Assembly (NCBI GenBank): GCA_020722965.1
Contig: DYJT01000002.1
Coordinates: 116,242 to 180,241, forward strand
Reading direction: 5' to 3'
Source of the DNA: Brachyspira murdochii
GTDB taxonomy: Bacteria > Spirochaetota > JAAYUW01
Length of the DNA stretch: 64,000 nucleotides
A program made the position numbers and the translations under genes. The notes beneath the pieces were generated by a model. That model saw nothing but the letters and a program-made list of their open reading frames with translations, was not told the DNA's origin and searched no databases. This document shows, piece by piece, positions 1 through 8,647 of the stretch. Numbering within the stretch: the stretch's first letter is position 1; each line of letters opens with the position of its first letter.

Positions 1-2
1 TG

Positions 3-728
3 ATGAAAAAAAAAGCAGAAGAAGAAGCGAAGCAGATAATACAAAAAGCCGAAGATCTTGCATTTGCTAAGATTAAAGAATCGAAGGCTCAGGTAAATAT
101 CGAAGTCGAAAAAATAAAACAGGAGGCTCAAAAGGTTCTAGATGAGGCAAAATTAGAAGCTAAAGATATAATTGAAACAGCAGAAAGAAAAAGTTCAGAA
201 ATAATAGAAGAAAACAAGAAAAAAGGTTATGACCAAGGATATGAAGATGGCTTTAATAAAGGCTCTGGGGAGGTAAGTCGTCTAATCGAAAGATTACATA
301 AAATTATTTCTGAAGTTATTTCTAAAAGGCAAGAAATCATTGAAGGAACAGAGTATCAGATTGTATCAATAGTTCTATTAATTGTTAAAAAAATAATCAA
401 AATTATTACCGAAAACCAAAAAACAGTTATTATAAACAATGTAGTTGAAGCACTAAAAAAAGTAAAAGGCTCTAAAAATGTTACTATCAGGGTAAACCTT
501 GATGATATTGCTATGGCTACAAAACACAAAGAAGACTTTATTAGGATGATTGAAGGACTTGAAGGAATACAATTTCTCGAAGATTCTTCAATCGAAAGGG
601 GTGGTTGTATAATTGAAACAGATTTTGGAGAGATCGATGCTAGAATTTCATTGCAGCTGAAAGAGATTGAAGATAAAATTCTTGAACTGATGCCAATCAA
701 AAAAAGAATGATTGAGGAGTCAAAATAA
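3..728 (+). CDS. fliH: FliH, flagellar export ATPase stator (5' partial)
   Basis: FliH ties the FliI ATPase to the export gate and the C-ring and holds it inactive until needed. The visible 241 residues have a long Lys/Glu/Ala-rich coiled coil (about 1-95), then a more hydrophobic C-terminal domain (about 105-241) of the FliH / V-type ATPase E-subunit kind. The frame is open to the window edge, so the Met at position 3 is probably internal and the true start lies outside. fliI follows after 2 bp, and its ribosome site (GAGGAG) sits inside the end of this gene. The identity rests on coiled-coil architecture and on position just before fliI and fliJ. Confidence 0.88.
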   Translation: MKKKAEEEAKQIIQKAEDLAFAKIKESKAQVNIEVEKIKQEAQKVLDEAKLEAKDIIETAERKSSEIIEENKKKGYDQGYEDGFNKGSGEVSRLIERLHKIISEVISKRQEIIEGTEYQIVSIVLLIVKKIIKIITENQKTVIINNVVEALKKVKGSKNVTIRVNLDDIAMATKHKEDFIRMIEGLEGIQFLEDSSIERGGCIIETDFGEIDARISLQLKEIEDKILELMPIKKRMIEESK

Positions 729-730
729 TA

Positions 731-2086
731 ATGTCGGTATATGATAAATATGAGCAAACTTTATTAACTATAGATCCAATTAAATATAGAGGAAAAGTAA
801 AGGAAGTTAAGGGTTTTTTAATAAAAGGCAAAGGTCCTCATGCACAGGTTGGAGAAATTTGTAAGATATTTCAAAATAAAGAGAATCCTAATGATTTCGA
901 GCATTATATATCTGCAGAGGTAGTTGGATTTAATGAAAAAGAGATGCTACTGATGCCACTTTCCGATATGGTTGGGATAGAACCTAATCAAATAATTATC
1001 GCTACCGGGGAGCCATTATCAATTCCAGTTTCTGATAAATTACTGGGTAGAGTTTTGAATGGTATGGGTATACCGATAGATAATCTTGGTGAAATATTTT
1101 CCCAAACAAGATATCCAATATTTAATAAAGCGCCATCATCTCTTCAGAGAAGTAGAATAAACTCAAGACTATCTACTGGTGTTAAGGCAATTGATATACC
1201 CTTAACTCTTGGTAAAGGTCAAAGGATTGGTATTTTCGCAGGTTCAGGGGTCGGTAAATCGACACTTTTGGGCATGATAGCACATTACACAGAGGCTGAT
1301 GTAAATGTCATATGTCTAATTGGGGAAAGAGGTAGAGAAGTTAAAGAATTTATAGAAGATATATTACAAAAAGAAGGTCTTGAAAGATCGGTAGTTGTCG
1401 TAGCTACTTCTGATGCATCTCCTCTCGAAAGGATACGATCAATTTATGTCGCACAGACAATAGCAGAATATTTTCGAGATCAAGGAAAAGATGTCTTATT
1501 GATGGTAGATAGTATCACAAGGTTTGCCTGGGCTCAAAGAGAGATTGGCCTATCTATAGGAGAACCACCTGCAACAAGAGGTTATCCAACCTCCGTCTTT
1601 ACACTTTTACCTAAAATATTTGAAAGGGCTGGTTGTTCTGATAGGGGGAGTATAACAGGAATTTATACCGTTTTGGTAGAAGGGGATGATGTAAATGAAC
1701 CAATCTCGGATACAGTTAGAGGTGTTTTAGATGGTCATATTGTTCTCTCTAGAAATATAGCTGAAAAGGGGCAATATCCCTCAATCGATATACTTAAATC
1801 TATTTCAAGGTTATTTAATGCTATATCATCGAAAGAGCAAAAAGAACTTGTAAAAAAATTAAGACAGATTTTATCAACTTATTTTGAAAATGAAGATCTA
1901 ATTTCAATTGGAGCATATCAAAGAGGTTCAAATCCAGATATCGACTATGCAATAGATAAAATCAAACAAATCCAATCTTTTCTTGCACAAGAAATTACAG
2001 AAGGGTACAGTTTTGATGAAAGCATGATCTTTTTGAATAAAGTCTTTTCTGATGAACAAGAAGAAAGTGAAGAAGGATATATTTAA
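731..2086 (+). CDS. fliI: FliI, flagellum-specific export ATPase
   Basis: FliI is the cytoplasmic ATPase of the flagellar type III export apparatus; it unloads substrates from chaperones. The 451-residue length is normal. Walker A is GSGVGKST at about 171-178, Walker B is VLLMVD at about 255-260, and the F1-beta-like stretch GEPPATRGYPTSVF is at 277-290. The N-terminal beta-barrel domain (about 20-100) is present. The start ATG at 731 has GAGGAG 10 bp upstream. It sits between fliH and fliJ, as in other flagellar operons. Nothing is missing from the catalytic site. F1 ATPase beta is ruled out by context and by the export-ATPase sequence pattern. Confidence 0.97.
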   Translation: MSVYDKYEQTLLTIDPIKYRGKVKEVKGFLIKGKGPHAQVGEICKIFQNKENPNDFEHYISAEVVGFNEKEMLLMPLSDMVGIEPNQIIIATGEPLSIPVSDKLLGRVLNGMGIPIDNLGEIFSQTRYPIFNKAPSSLQRSRINSRLSTGVKAIDIPLTLGKGQRIGIFAGSGVGKSTLLGMIAHYTEADVNVICLIGERGREVKEFIEDILQKEGLERSVVVVATSDASPLERIRSIYVAQTIAEYFRDQGKDVLLMVDSITRFAWAQREIGLSIGEPPATRGYPTSVFTLLPKIFERAGCSDRGSITGIYTVLVEGDDVNEPISDTVRGVLDGHIVLSRNIAEKGQYPSIDILKSISRLFNAISSKEQKELVKKLRQILSTYFENEDLISIGAYQRGSNPDIDYAIDKIKQIQSFLAQEITEGYSFDESMIFLNKVFSDEQEESEEGYI

Positions 2087-2103
2087 TTTTAAGGTAGTTT
2101 AAA

Positions 2104-2532
2104 GTGAAAAATTTTTCGTACAGATATGAAAAGATATTACATCTTAAGACTTTTATCAGAAAACAAAAAGAGTATGAATTTAGTGAGATTGCATTATTGA
2201 TTGAGAATATGAGAAATAAGATAAAAGAATATAAGGAATTTTTGGAAAATCCCCCTGCTGCTCAAGATGAACAACTTGAGCTACAGTATAGAAGATATTT
2301 TGATGCAATTGCTGCTGAAATTAAGTTTCTTGATGGTGAAATTGAAAAATTATTACCAGAGTATAATAGAAGAAGAGAAAAATACATAGCCGCAAAAAAA
2401 GAAGAAAGAATTTTAGAGAAACTAAAAGAAAAAAGATATAATAAATATATTTCAGATTTTTATCATGAAGAGAACAAAATACTCGATGAGATTTCTACTA
2501 ACAAATATCATGAAAAAGAATTTAATATTTAA
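2104..2532 (+). CDS. fliJ: FliJ, flagellar export chaperone escort
   Basis: FliJ is a small coiled-coil protein that inserts into the FliI hexamer and recycles export chaperones. The 142 residues are almost wholly charged and helical (rich in Lys, Glu, Arg, Tyr), as expected for the two-helix FliJ coiled coil. Translation must begin at GTG 2104, because no in-frame ATG precedes the conserved start. FliJ diverges quickly, so the call relies on size, coiled-coil composition and position directly after fliI and before flbB. Confidence 0.82.
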   Translation: MKNFSYRYEKILHLKTFIRKQKEYEFSEIALLIENMRNKIKEYKEFLENPPAAQDEQLELQYRRYFDAIAAEIKFLDGEIEKLLPEYNRRREKYIAAKKEERILEKLKEKRYNKYISDFYHEENKILDEISTNKYHEKEFNI

Positions 2533-2541
2533 GGGTTAAAT

Positions 2542-3162
2542 ATGCAGGCAAAACATGGATTTACTGTAATGTTTTTACTGATATTATTGATAATTGTCTT
2601 ATTCGCAGTAGTCTATTGGTTTAACTACCTTGGTTTGGTTAATCTTCCAAGGGCTTATAGTAAAATAGCATCAAGAATACCAGTTATACCTTATGGTAAA
2701 GATATTGCAAATCCTTTTTTACTTGAAAAAGAATTTTACGATAAACTTAAACTATCCTATGAGTCGCAATTCGCACAAATAAAGCAATTAGAGAATTTAT
2801 TAAAAGACAAAGAAGATCAGGCAAATGAAAAAGAAAAGGCAATAGCCGAAGCAGAGAAGGCATTAAAAGAAAAAGAAGAAAATATTTATAGAAAATTAAA
2901 AGAATACGAAGATTATAAGGAGAATATCAGAAAAGAGGCAATTCAGTTTATTAACATGCCACCTAATGAAGCTGTTAAGATACTGAATAATATGGATATT
3001 CTTAAAGTTGTAGATATCCTTCGAGCTATGGATGAATATTTTGCTTCTAGAGGAGAAACATCACTTGTTCCTTATTTGGTAAGCTTGATGCCTCCTGAAA
3101 GAGCAGCAAAATTAAGTGAATACAAAGTCGAAGGAGCAACAACTTTTAGTCCAGCGCCATAA
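2542..3162 (+). CDS. flbB: FlbB, periplasmic flagellar collar protein
   Basis: In Borrelia FlbB forms the base of the spirochaete-specific periplasmic collar around the motor and is needed for stator assembly and filament tilt. The 206-residue length matches that family. An N-terminal membrane anchor (about 7-28) is followed by a Lys/Glu coiled coil (about 75-130) and a C-terminal MgtE-N/MotE-like helical domain (about 138-195) with the pattern PPNEAVKILNNMD and LMPPERAAKL. Position between fliJ and fliK is the spirochaete arrangement. MotE of other bacteria has the same architecture, so the family could also be named MotE-like; the operon context favours FlbB. Confidence 0.85.
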   Translation: MQAKHGFTVMFLLILLIIVLFAVVYWFNYLGLVNLPRAYSKIASRIPVIPYGKDIANPFLLEKEFYDKLKLSYESQFAQIKQLENLLKDKEDQANEKEKAIAEAEKALKEKEENIYRKLKEYEDYKENIRKEAIQFINMPPNEAVKILNNMDILKVVDILRAMDEYFASRGETSLVPYLVSLMPPERAAKLSEYKVEGATTFSPAP

Positions 3163-3183
3163 TAAGTCTAACAAGGAGGAAAT

Positions 3184-4458
3184 GTGAAACTTACTCTTCC
3201 CAACATTCAAAAGATGGATTTTGGGGAGGGAGATTCAATCCGCTTAAATGTTAAAAGTTCCAAAAAGGCAAAATCAAACAAAAATAGCAAATTATTCGAG
3301 GATTTGCTAAAGAATAAGGAAGATATCCAAAAGAAAAAACAAAAGCGGATCAAACAGGGAGAAAATTTTTTTGCATGGAAGAACAAAAGTGAGATTCAAA
3401 ATCAACAAGTTAGCTTAAGGCGCAAGGATGCGGTTTTAAATCCAAGGAAGGATACTAGTTCATTAAACATTTCTTTTAATAGTGATTCAAAAAGTAGGAT
3501 TACCGATTTAAAAAATTTAGGTTTGAAAGAAAGCCAGCTTAATTTTTCTAAAAAAGCCCAGATTAAGGATTTTGTCGAAAAAGGGCAAAAAACTTTTTCC
3601 AAAAGATTGAATTATATTCAAAAATCTGATTCAAAATCGGAAGTTTCTAAAATTAGATCAAATGATTCATTGAATTTTCGACAAAATGATAAGTTTGAAT
3701 CGATTGATATTAATTCAAACAAAGGTTTAAATGATCTAACTTTTTTTGATAACCTAAAGAATTTAAAAGAAAATTTTAAGGAAAATGAAGAACAAAATTC
3801 ATTAAAACCAGATGAATTTAATCTTGAAAATGGCAAAAGCTCGTCCTTGAATGATTTAATTATTAAAGGTAAAGCTCAAAACATCGATCAAACTCATTTT
3901 GACTTTGACTTAAATAATTTTACCTTAAATAATATTTTTTCAGATTCTTCTTTTAAAGATAGCAAATTTGTAAATCCAATACTAAGGCATTTAGCGAATA
4001 ACATCTCTCAAAATTATTCTTACTCGCTCGAACAAATTATGCATTCATTTGATTCTATTAGTTTTAAGAATCTTGAAAACGGATTTACTTTAAATATGAG
4101 ACTCTTTCCAGAAGAACTTGGTGAATTAAAGTTACATTTAAAAAAAGAAGGGCAAAATATCTCTTTAATTGCCTTTGTTATGAATGAAGAAGCAAAGCAG
4201 GTGATGCAACGAGATACAGAAAATTTATCTAATTTTCTTTTCAATCAAGGTTACAATCTTGAAAATTTAATGGTTGAAGTCAAAAATGAGGGAGAAAATA
4301 ATAATTTTGATAATTTTGGCAGATTTATAGCTGAAACAAGAAATTTTATTAAGTCAGAAGATTTTCAATCGAAATTAAATGAAACAAATAGCAAAAATCA
4401 ATTCCAAAAATACTTTTACTCAAAAGGAATTGGAAGATTGATAAATAAATCAATTTGA
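3184..4458 (+). CDS. fliK: FliK, hook-length control protein
   Basis: FliK is the secreted molecular ruler that ends hook growth and switches export specificity. The first roughly 290 residues are polar, rich in Ser, Asn and Lys and low in complexity, as is usual for the ruler. The C-terminal Flg_hook domain (about 299-370) has the signature NMRLFPEELGELKLHL followed by a hydrophobic FVMNEEAKQVM segment. The start is GTG at 3184, 5 bp after AGGAGG; an overlapping ATG at 3182 is out of frame and stops at once. The gene lies directly before flgD, as in spirochaetes. Only the C-terminal domain is recognisable. Confidence 0.88.
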   Translation: MKLTLPNIQKMDFGEGDSIRLNVKSSKKAKSNKNSKLFEDLLKNKEDIQKKKQKRIKQGENFFAWKNKSEIQNQQVSLRRKDAVLNPRKDTSSLNISFNSDSKSRITDLKNLGLKESQLNFSKKAQIKDFVEKGQKTFSKRLNYIQKSDSKSEVSKIRSNDSLNFRQNDKFESIDINSNKGLNDLTFFDNLKNLKENFKENEEQNSLKPDEFNLENGKSSSLNDLIIKGKAQNIDQTHFDFDLNNFTLNNIFSDSSFKDSKFVNPILRHLANNISQNYSYSLEQIMHSFDSISFKNLENGFTLNMRLFPEELGELKLHLKKEGQNISLIAFVMNEEAKQVMQRDTENLSNFLFNQGYNLENLMVEVKNEGENNNFDNFGRFIAETRNFIKSEDFQSKLNETNSKNQFQKYFYSKGIGRLINKSI

Positions 4459-4471
4459 TAAGAGGTATAAA

Positions 4472-5149
4472 ATGAGTGGAATAAATCCTGTAAACACATA
4501 TCAGACCAAAGAAGATTATGCTAAAACTCAGATGCTTGTTGAATCATTTAATAAATCTTTAATGGTTGAAGGCAAAGAGATAAAACATGAGTTAGGTAAG
4601 GATGATTTTTTAAAATTACTTATAGCTCAGCTTCAACATCAGGACCCTACTAAACCTTTAGAAGATAAAGAGTTTATCGCTCAAATGGCTCAATTTTCTA
4701 GTTTAGAGCAGATGAAACAGATGAATGATACCTTGGGTTTATTGAATCAGGGATTCTTAGTCAATCAAACACTTGCACTTCTTGGCACTGAAGTTAGTAT
4801 ACAAACTCCTTACGGGATTGATACTGGTATTGTAGATAATATAGTATTTGAAGCTGGTATTCCAAAGGTATCTGTAAATGGTGCACTTTATCCTACATCA
4901 TTTATCTTTTCGATTGGGTTACCTCCGATATATAAAACAGCCAATGACCCAAACATTATTTCAGACAATAATATGTCTAATATTGAACAAACCGATCAGA
5001 CACAAACTATTTCGGAATTTCCAGAAAATGATGGTAATTCAATAGAAGAGGTGTCGTCAGATAATGATTCACATCAATCTATAGAATCTGGGGCAGCTGA
5101 TGTAAATGATGATAATTCGCTTTCCAATTATGATGAAGATGAAAGATAA
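4472..5149 (+). CDS. flgD: FlgD, hook scaffolding protein
   Basis: FlgD caps the growing hook and is needed to polymerise FlgE. The conserved N-terminal domain (about 38-92) is clear: GKDDFLKLLIAQLQHQDPTKP followed by EFIAQMAQFSSLEQMKQMN. The middle domain (about 100-160) carries a short FlgD-type beta region. The last 60 residues are an acidic Ser/Asp/Asn-rich tail, longer and more polar than in enterobacterial FlgD and probably disordered. The gene precedes flgE by 18 bp in the same operon. Confidence 0.95.
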   Translation: MSGINPVNTYQTKEDYAKTQMLVESFNKSLMVEGKEIKHELGKDDFLKLLIAQLQHQDPTKPLEDKEFIAQMAQFSSLEQMKQMNDTLGLLNQGFLVNQTLALLGTEVSIQTPYGIDTGIVDNIVFEAGIPKVSVNGALYPTSFIFSIGLPPIYKTANDPNIISDNNMSNIEQTDQTQTISEFPENDGNSIEEVSSDNDSHQSIESGAADVNDDNSLSNYDEDER

Positions 5150-5167
5150 AAATAAAAGGAGTTAATT

Positions 5168-6550
5168 ATGATGCGATGTTTATATGCAGGAGTTGCAGGT
5201 TTACAAAACCATCAGGTTAGAATGGATGTTATAGGTAATAATGTTTCAAATGTCAACACATATGGTTTTAAGAAAAATAGGGTAAGTTTTCAAGATTTGC
5301 TTTATCAAAACATGTCTGGTGCAGCCGCACCAACAATTGAAGTTGGTGGAATAAATCCAAAACAAGTTGGTCTTGGTATGTCAATTGCTCAAATTGGTAC
5401 TATCTTTACCCAGGGAGCTTTGCAGACAACAGGTAGAAATCTTGATCTTGCTATTACTGGTGAAGGATTTTTCATATTAAAAAAGGGTGAAAATACATTC
5501 TATTCAAGAACCGGTGTTTTTGGTCTTGACAAAGATGGAGTTCTTGTAAATCCAGCTAATGGTTTTAGAGTGCAGGGGTGGAATGCTGAATTTATTGATG
5601 GCAAATATGTTATTAATACTGCAAACCCTATAGGTGAAATACAAATACCTGTAGGTGGAAAATCGCCTGCCAAGGCTACAACAAAAATTGATTATAAATC
5701 AAACTTAAATTCTGAAACAGTTCCCCTACCAACTGGCAGAGAACCAACTGCTGATGAATTAGCTGCTTCTGTTCATAAGACGTCTATAGATATTTATGAC
5801 TCAAAAGGGAACAAGCATCAGCTTCAACTTTCTTTTACAAGAGTTCCAGGAACTGTTAATCAGTGGACATGTCAGGCTACTTTATTGGATTTACCAGATG
5901 TCCAAATTCAATTAGATATTCCTGGTGATAATTTGAATGATTCGAATACAATTTCTTTGTTATTTAACAATGAAGGTGCCATAATAGGGGTACAAGACAA
6001 TCCTAATGAACCTGGTGCTCCAATAGATCTATCAAATGTAGGTAATTTAATTGCCAATGCTAGTTTTACTTTACCAGATGGGCAACAACAAGCTATTACA
6101 TTAAATCTTGGAACTAGTGGAGGATATGATGGTATAACACAGTTTGCATCGCCTACGACAACAAAAGCTATCGACCAGGATGGATATACAATGGGTTATC
6201 TCGAGACTTTTGTAATAGACAATCAGGGAGTAATTACTGGAATTTATTCAAATGGTGAAAAATTACCACTTGGACAGATAGCTCTTGCAACTTTCACAAA
6301 TCCAGAAGGGTTGCAAAAAGTTGGCGATAATGATTTCGCACAAACCATTAACTCCGGGACTGCAAATGTTTCTGCTGCAAATACAGCAGGTAAAGGCGCT
6401 CTTGTAGCAGGCGCACTTGAGATGAGTAATGTTGATTTATCAGAGGAATTTACAGATATGATTGTAACTCAAAGAGGATTTGAAGCGAACTCTAAGACCA
6501 TCCAAACAGCAGATCAGATGCTCCAGGTAATTATGGGATTGAAAAGATAA
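5168..6550 (+). CDS. flgE: FlgE, flagellar hook protein (cross-link Cys replaced by Ser)
   Basis: FlgE polymerises into the periplasmic hook. The rod/hook N-terminal motif (LYAGVAGLQNHQVRMDVIGN, from residue 5) and the C-terminal pattern (MSNVDLSEEFTDMIVTQRGF, about 418-437) are intact, so the protein is full length at 460 residues. In spirochaetes neighbouring hook subunits are joined by a lysinoalanine bond between Lys165 and Cys178 (Treponema denticola numbering). By simple counting this protein has Lys165 and Asn179 but Ser at 178, and its only cysteines are Cys4 and Cys235. A Thr-rich stretch at about 330-332 may match the catalytic Thr. The start ATG at 5168 has AAGGAG upstream. Confidence 0.97.
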   Translation: MMRCLYAGVAGLQNHQVRMDVIGNNVSNVNTYGFKKNRVSFQDLLYQNMSGAAAPTIEVGGINPKQVGLGMSIAQIGTIFTQGALQTTGRNLDLAITGEGFFILKKGENTFYSRTGVFGLDKDGVLVNPANGFRVQGWNAEFIDGKYVINTANPIGEIQIPVGGKSPAKATTKIDYKSNLNSETVPLPTGREPTADELAASVHKTSIDIYDSKGNKHQLQLSFTRVPGTVNQWTCQATLLDLPDVQIQLDIPGDNLNDSNTISLLFNNEGAIIGVQDNPNEPGAPIDLSNVGNLIANASFTLPDGQQQAITLNLGTSGGYDGITQFASPTTTKAIDQDGYTMGYLETFVIDNQGVITGIYSNGEKLPLGQIALATFTNPEGLQKVGDNDFAQTINSGTANVSAANTAGKGALVAGALEMSNVDLSEEFTDMIVTQRGFEANSKTIQTADQMLQVIMGLKR

Positions 6551-6603
6551 AAAAGTACATTAAATAATTATTGACTAAAAATAGTTGTTTTATTAAATCA
6601 AAG

Positions 6604-6643
6604 AAAAGGGGGTTTTGCTTGAAAAAATGCATTGCTCCCTTTT
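6604..6643 (+). terminator. hairpin between flgE and flbD
   Basis: AAAAGGGGG (6604-6612) pairs with CTCCCTTTT (6635-6643), nine pairs with one G-U, around a 22-nt loop. It is followed by ATTATTATT rather than a clean T run, so it may be a partial terminator or an RNA-stability element that lowers expression of downstream motor genes relative to hook protein. Confidence 0.35.
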
Positions 6644-6695
6644 ATTATTATTAAATGATTATTATTAAAGGATCAAAATGCTGAAAGAGGAAAGA

Positions 6696-6893
6696 ATGGT
6701 TAAATTAACTAGACTTAATGGAAAATCTTTTTATTTAAATCCTCATATAATTGAATATATTGAATCGGTCCCAGATACCTTAATTTCATTACTTAATGGT
6801 ACAACCTTGTATGTTAAAGAAAAACCTGAAGAAATTATAGATAAGATTGTAGATTATAGGAAAAGAATTGGATTATTTAAAAACGAATTATAA
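6696..6893 (+). CDS. flbD: FlbD family small flagellar protein
   Basis: This is a small cytoplasmic protein encoded between flgE and motA in spirochaete and Gram-positive flagellar operons; its biochemical role is not settled. The family pattern VKLTRLNGKSFYLNPHIIEYIE is complete at the N terminus, followed by TTLYVKEKPEEIIDKI. Family members begin at M-(I/V)-K-L-T-R, which places the start at ATG 6696 with AGAGGA 8-9 bp upstream and gives 65 residues. An in-frame ATG at 6678, with AAGGA upstream, would add six residues and cannot be excluded. This protein is unrelated to the Caulobacter sigma-54 activator that is also called FlbD. Confidence 0.9.
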   Translation: MVKLTRLNGKSFYLNPHIIEYIESVPDTLISLLNGTTLYVKEKPEEIIDKIVDYRKRIGLFKNEL

Positions 6894-6934
6894 AGAATAT
6901 TTGTATAACTTTTTTTATTATTGTAGGGGGAAAA

Positions 6935-7723
6935 ATGCTTGATTTAGCATCGTTAATAGGGGTAATAGCTGCATTTTTTTTAGTTATTTTGGGCATAATT
7001 ACAGCAGGGGGTCCTGGTTCACTTAGATTGTTTTTTGATCCAGCATCTATTTTAATTACATTTGGAGGAGGTTTAGCATGTACTTTAGCCTCTGTTCCTC
7101 TTTCTAGATTTTTATCTATTCCAAAATATTCAAAATTTGTATTTAAAATACCTGTATTTGATCCTAGTTCTATAATTAAGATGCTTATAACCTTTTCGGA
7201 AAAAGCAAGAAGAGAGGGTATCCTTGCTCTTGAAGATGATCTTGCAGAGCTTTCTGATCCATTTTTAAAAAAAGGCATTCAGCTTGTAGTAGATGGAACA
7301 GAGCCTGAAAAAATAAAGAATGTTTTACAAATAGAAATAGAGAAAATCCTTGAAAGACATGCTCAAAATCAACTAATTTTTGATAAATTAGATAACTTCT
7401 TTCCTGCTTTTGGAATGATCGGTACCTTAATCGGACTTGTATTGATGCTGACCCAGCTAACAAACAAAGAGGCTTTGGGTAAATCTTTAGCTACAGCTCT
7501 CATTACGACATTTTATGGTACTATAGGCGCTAATATTATCGCACATCCATTTAAAACAAAACTTGAAGATAGGGATACTCAGGAAGTGCTGATAAAAGAG
7601 ATTATGCTTGAGGGGATACTATCCATCCAGGCTGGTGAAAATCCAAGAATATTAAAAGATAAATTAGTGTCCTTTTTGTCCCCTGCCTTAAGAGAAGCTA
7701 TCAGTAAAGAAATGGGGGAATAA
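6935..7723 (+). CDS. motA: MotA, flagellar stator channel subunit
   Basis: MotA forms the stator ion channel with MotB and pushes on FliG. Four hydrophobic segments are visible (about 5-24, 35-55, 155-177, 185-205). The cytoplasmic loop has charged residues in ARREGILALEDDLAEL (about 91-106), matching the Arg/Glu pair that contacts FliG. The conserved Pro-containing helix PAFGMIGTLIGLVLML is present. The length of 262 residues is typical. The ATG at 6935 follows a GGGGG ribosome site. motB follows after a 98-bp gap with no convincing terminator. Confidence 0.96.
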   Translation: MLDLASLIGVIAAFFLVILGIITAGGPGSLRLFFDPASILITFGGGLACTLASVPLSRFLSIPKYSKFVFKIPVFDPSSIIKMLITFSEKARREGILALEDDLAELSDPFLKKGIQLVVDGTEPEKIKNVLQIEIEKILERHAQNQLIFDKLDNFFPAFGMIGTLIGLVLMLTQLTNKEALGKSLATALITTFYGTIGANIIAHPFKTKLEDRDTQEVLIKEIMLEGILSIQAGENPRILKDKLVSFLSPALREAISKEMGE

Positions 7724-7821
7724 TATTAAATTTGTTTACAGCAGTATTTTTAATAATTAGTTAGTTTATAATAGAGAAAAGATAGTAATAGTTTTATAAT
7801 TGTTAATATTTAGGAAATAAA

Positions 7822-8541
7822 ATGAGCAAAAAAGAAAAAGTTGCAAAAGCACCTTCATGGATCACTACTCTGTCAGATTTAAATAATTTATTGCTATGTT
7901 TTTTTATACTTCTGTATGTATTAACAGATGTTCAAGTAGAAAATATACCAAGATTTTTCCCCTCCCCTTTTAAAGGTGGACTTGGACCTATGTCTGGAGG
8001 AAATTCATTTGAACCCGGTCAACTTGCAGAAATGGGGTCTAAAGTAGAATCTTTACCTTCAAGTGAAAAGGGGCAGAGTCTTGCTAAGGCGGTGGAAAAG
8101 GCCGTATCTCTATTCCAACCGGAGATATTGGCTAAAAAAATGAAGATACAACTTGAGGAAAGGGGGATAGTTATAACTTTAGGTTCAGATTTTTATTTTA
8201 AGCCAGGTTCTGCAGATTTAAATCAAAATGGAATAGAAGTACTCCAAAGGATATATAAGGCTTTTGAATTTCTTTCAAATAAAATCAGAATAGAAGGTCA
8301 TACAGATAATACTGTAATCCCTTTTGGTAGCGAGTTATCAAAGCAATTTCCGACAAATTGGGATCTTTCTTCAAAAAGAGCCATTAATGTTTTACTATAT
8401 CTTGAGTTTTTGGGAATTCCAAGTAAAAGACTTTCTGCAGTCGCATATGGGGATACAAGGCCAATAGAAACAAATGAAACACCTGAAGGGAGAGCATATA
8501 ACCGTAGAGTAGAAATTGTAATATTAAGACAGGAAGATTAA
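7822..8541 (+). CDS. motB: MotB, flagellar stator peptidoglycan-binding subunit
   Basis: MotB anchors the stator to peptidoglycan and carries the ion-binding aspartate. The single membrane helix near the N terminus reads PSWITTLSDLNNLLLCFFIL; Asp19 aligns with the essential Asp of the usual TYADLMTLLL motif, although the flanking residues (LSD, NN) differ from the consensus. The OmpA-like peptidoglycan-binding domain (about 115-237) has IEGHTDNT and the NRRVEIVI ending. The length of 239 residues is near normal. The gene is paired with motA upstream. Confidence 0.95.
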   Translation: MSKKEKVAKAPSWITTLSDLNNLLLCFFILLYVLTDVQVENIPRFFPSPFKGGLGPMSGGNSFEPGQLAEMGSKVESLPSSEKGQSLAKAVEKAVSLFQPEILAKKMKIQLEERGIVITLGSDFYFKPGSADLNQNGIEVLQRIYKAFEFLSNKIRIEGHTDNTVIPFGSELSKQFPTNWDLSSKRAINVLLYLEFLGIPSKRLSAVAYGDTRPIETNETPEGRAYNRRVEIVILRQED

Positions 8542-8557
8542 AATTTTTTATAAGATA

Positions 8558-8588
8558 TTGACATTGTAGCTATTTGTTATACTAATAT
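8558..8588 (+). promoter_or_regulatory. candidate promoter ahead of fliL
   Basis: TTGACA (8558-8563) is followed by TATACT at 8578-8583 (14-bp spacer) or TAATAT at 8583-8588 (19-bp spacer). Neither spacing is ideal. The 106-bp motB-fliL gap leaves room for an internal promoter serving fliL-fliM-fliY-fliO. Confidence 0.35.
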
Positions 8589-8647
8589 AGTTAGTTAATT
8601 AATTTGTTATCTATAAATTAAATTGTTTTTATCTAAGGAGAAGCAGG

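Noticed and set aside
356-757. Minus-strand open frame across the end of fliH
   Set aside because: It is antisense to a clear FliH/FliI coding region, has no recognisable domain and shows Ile/Ser-rich composition typical of shadow frames in AT-rich DNA.
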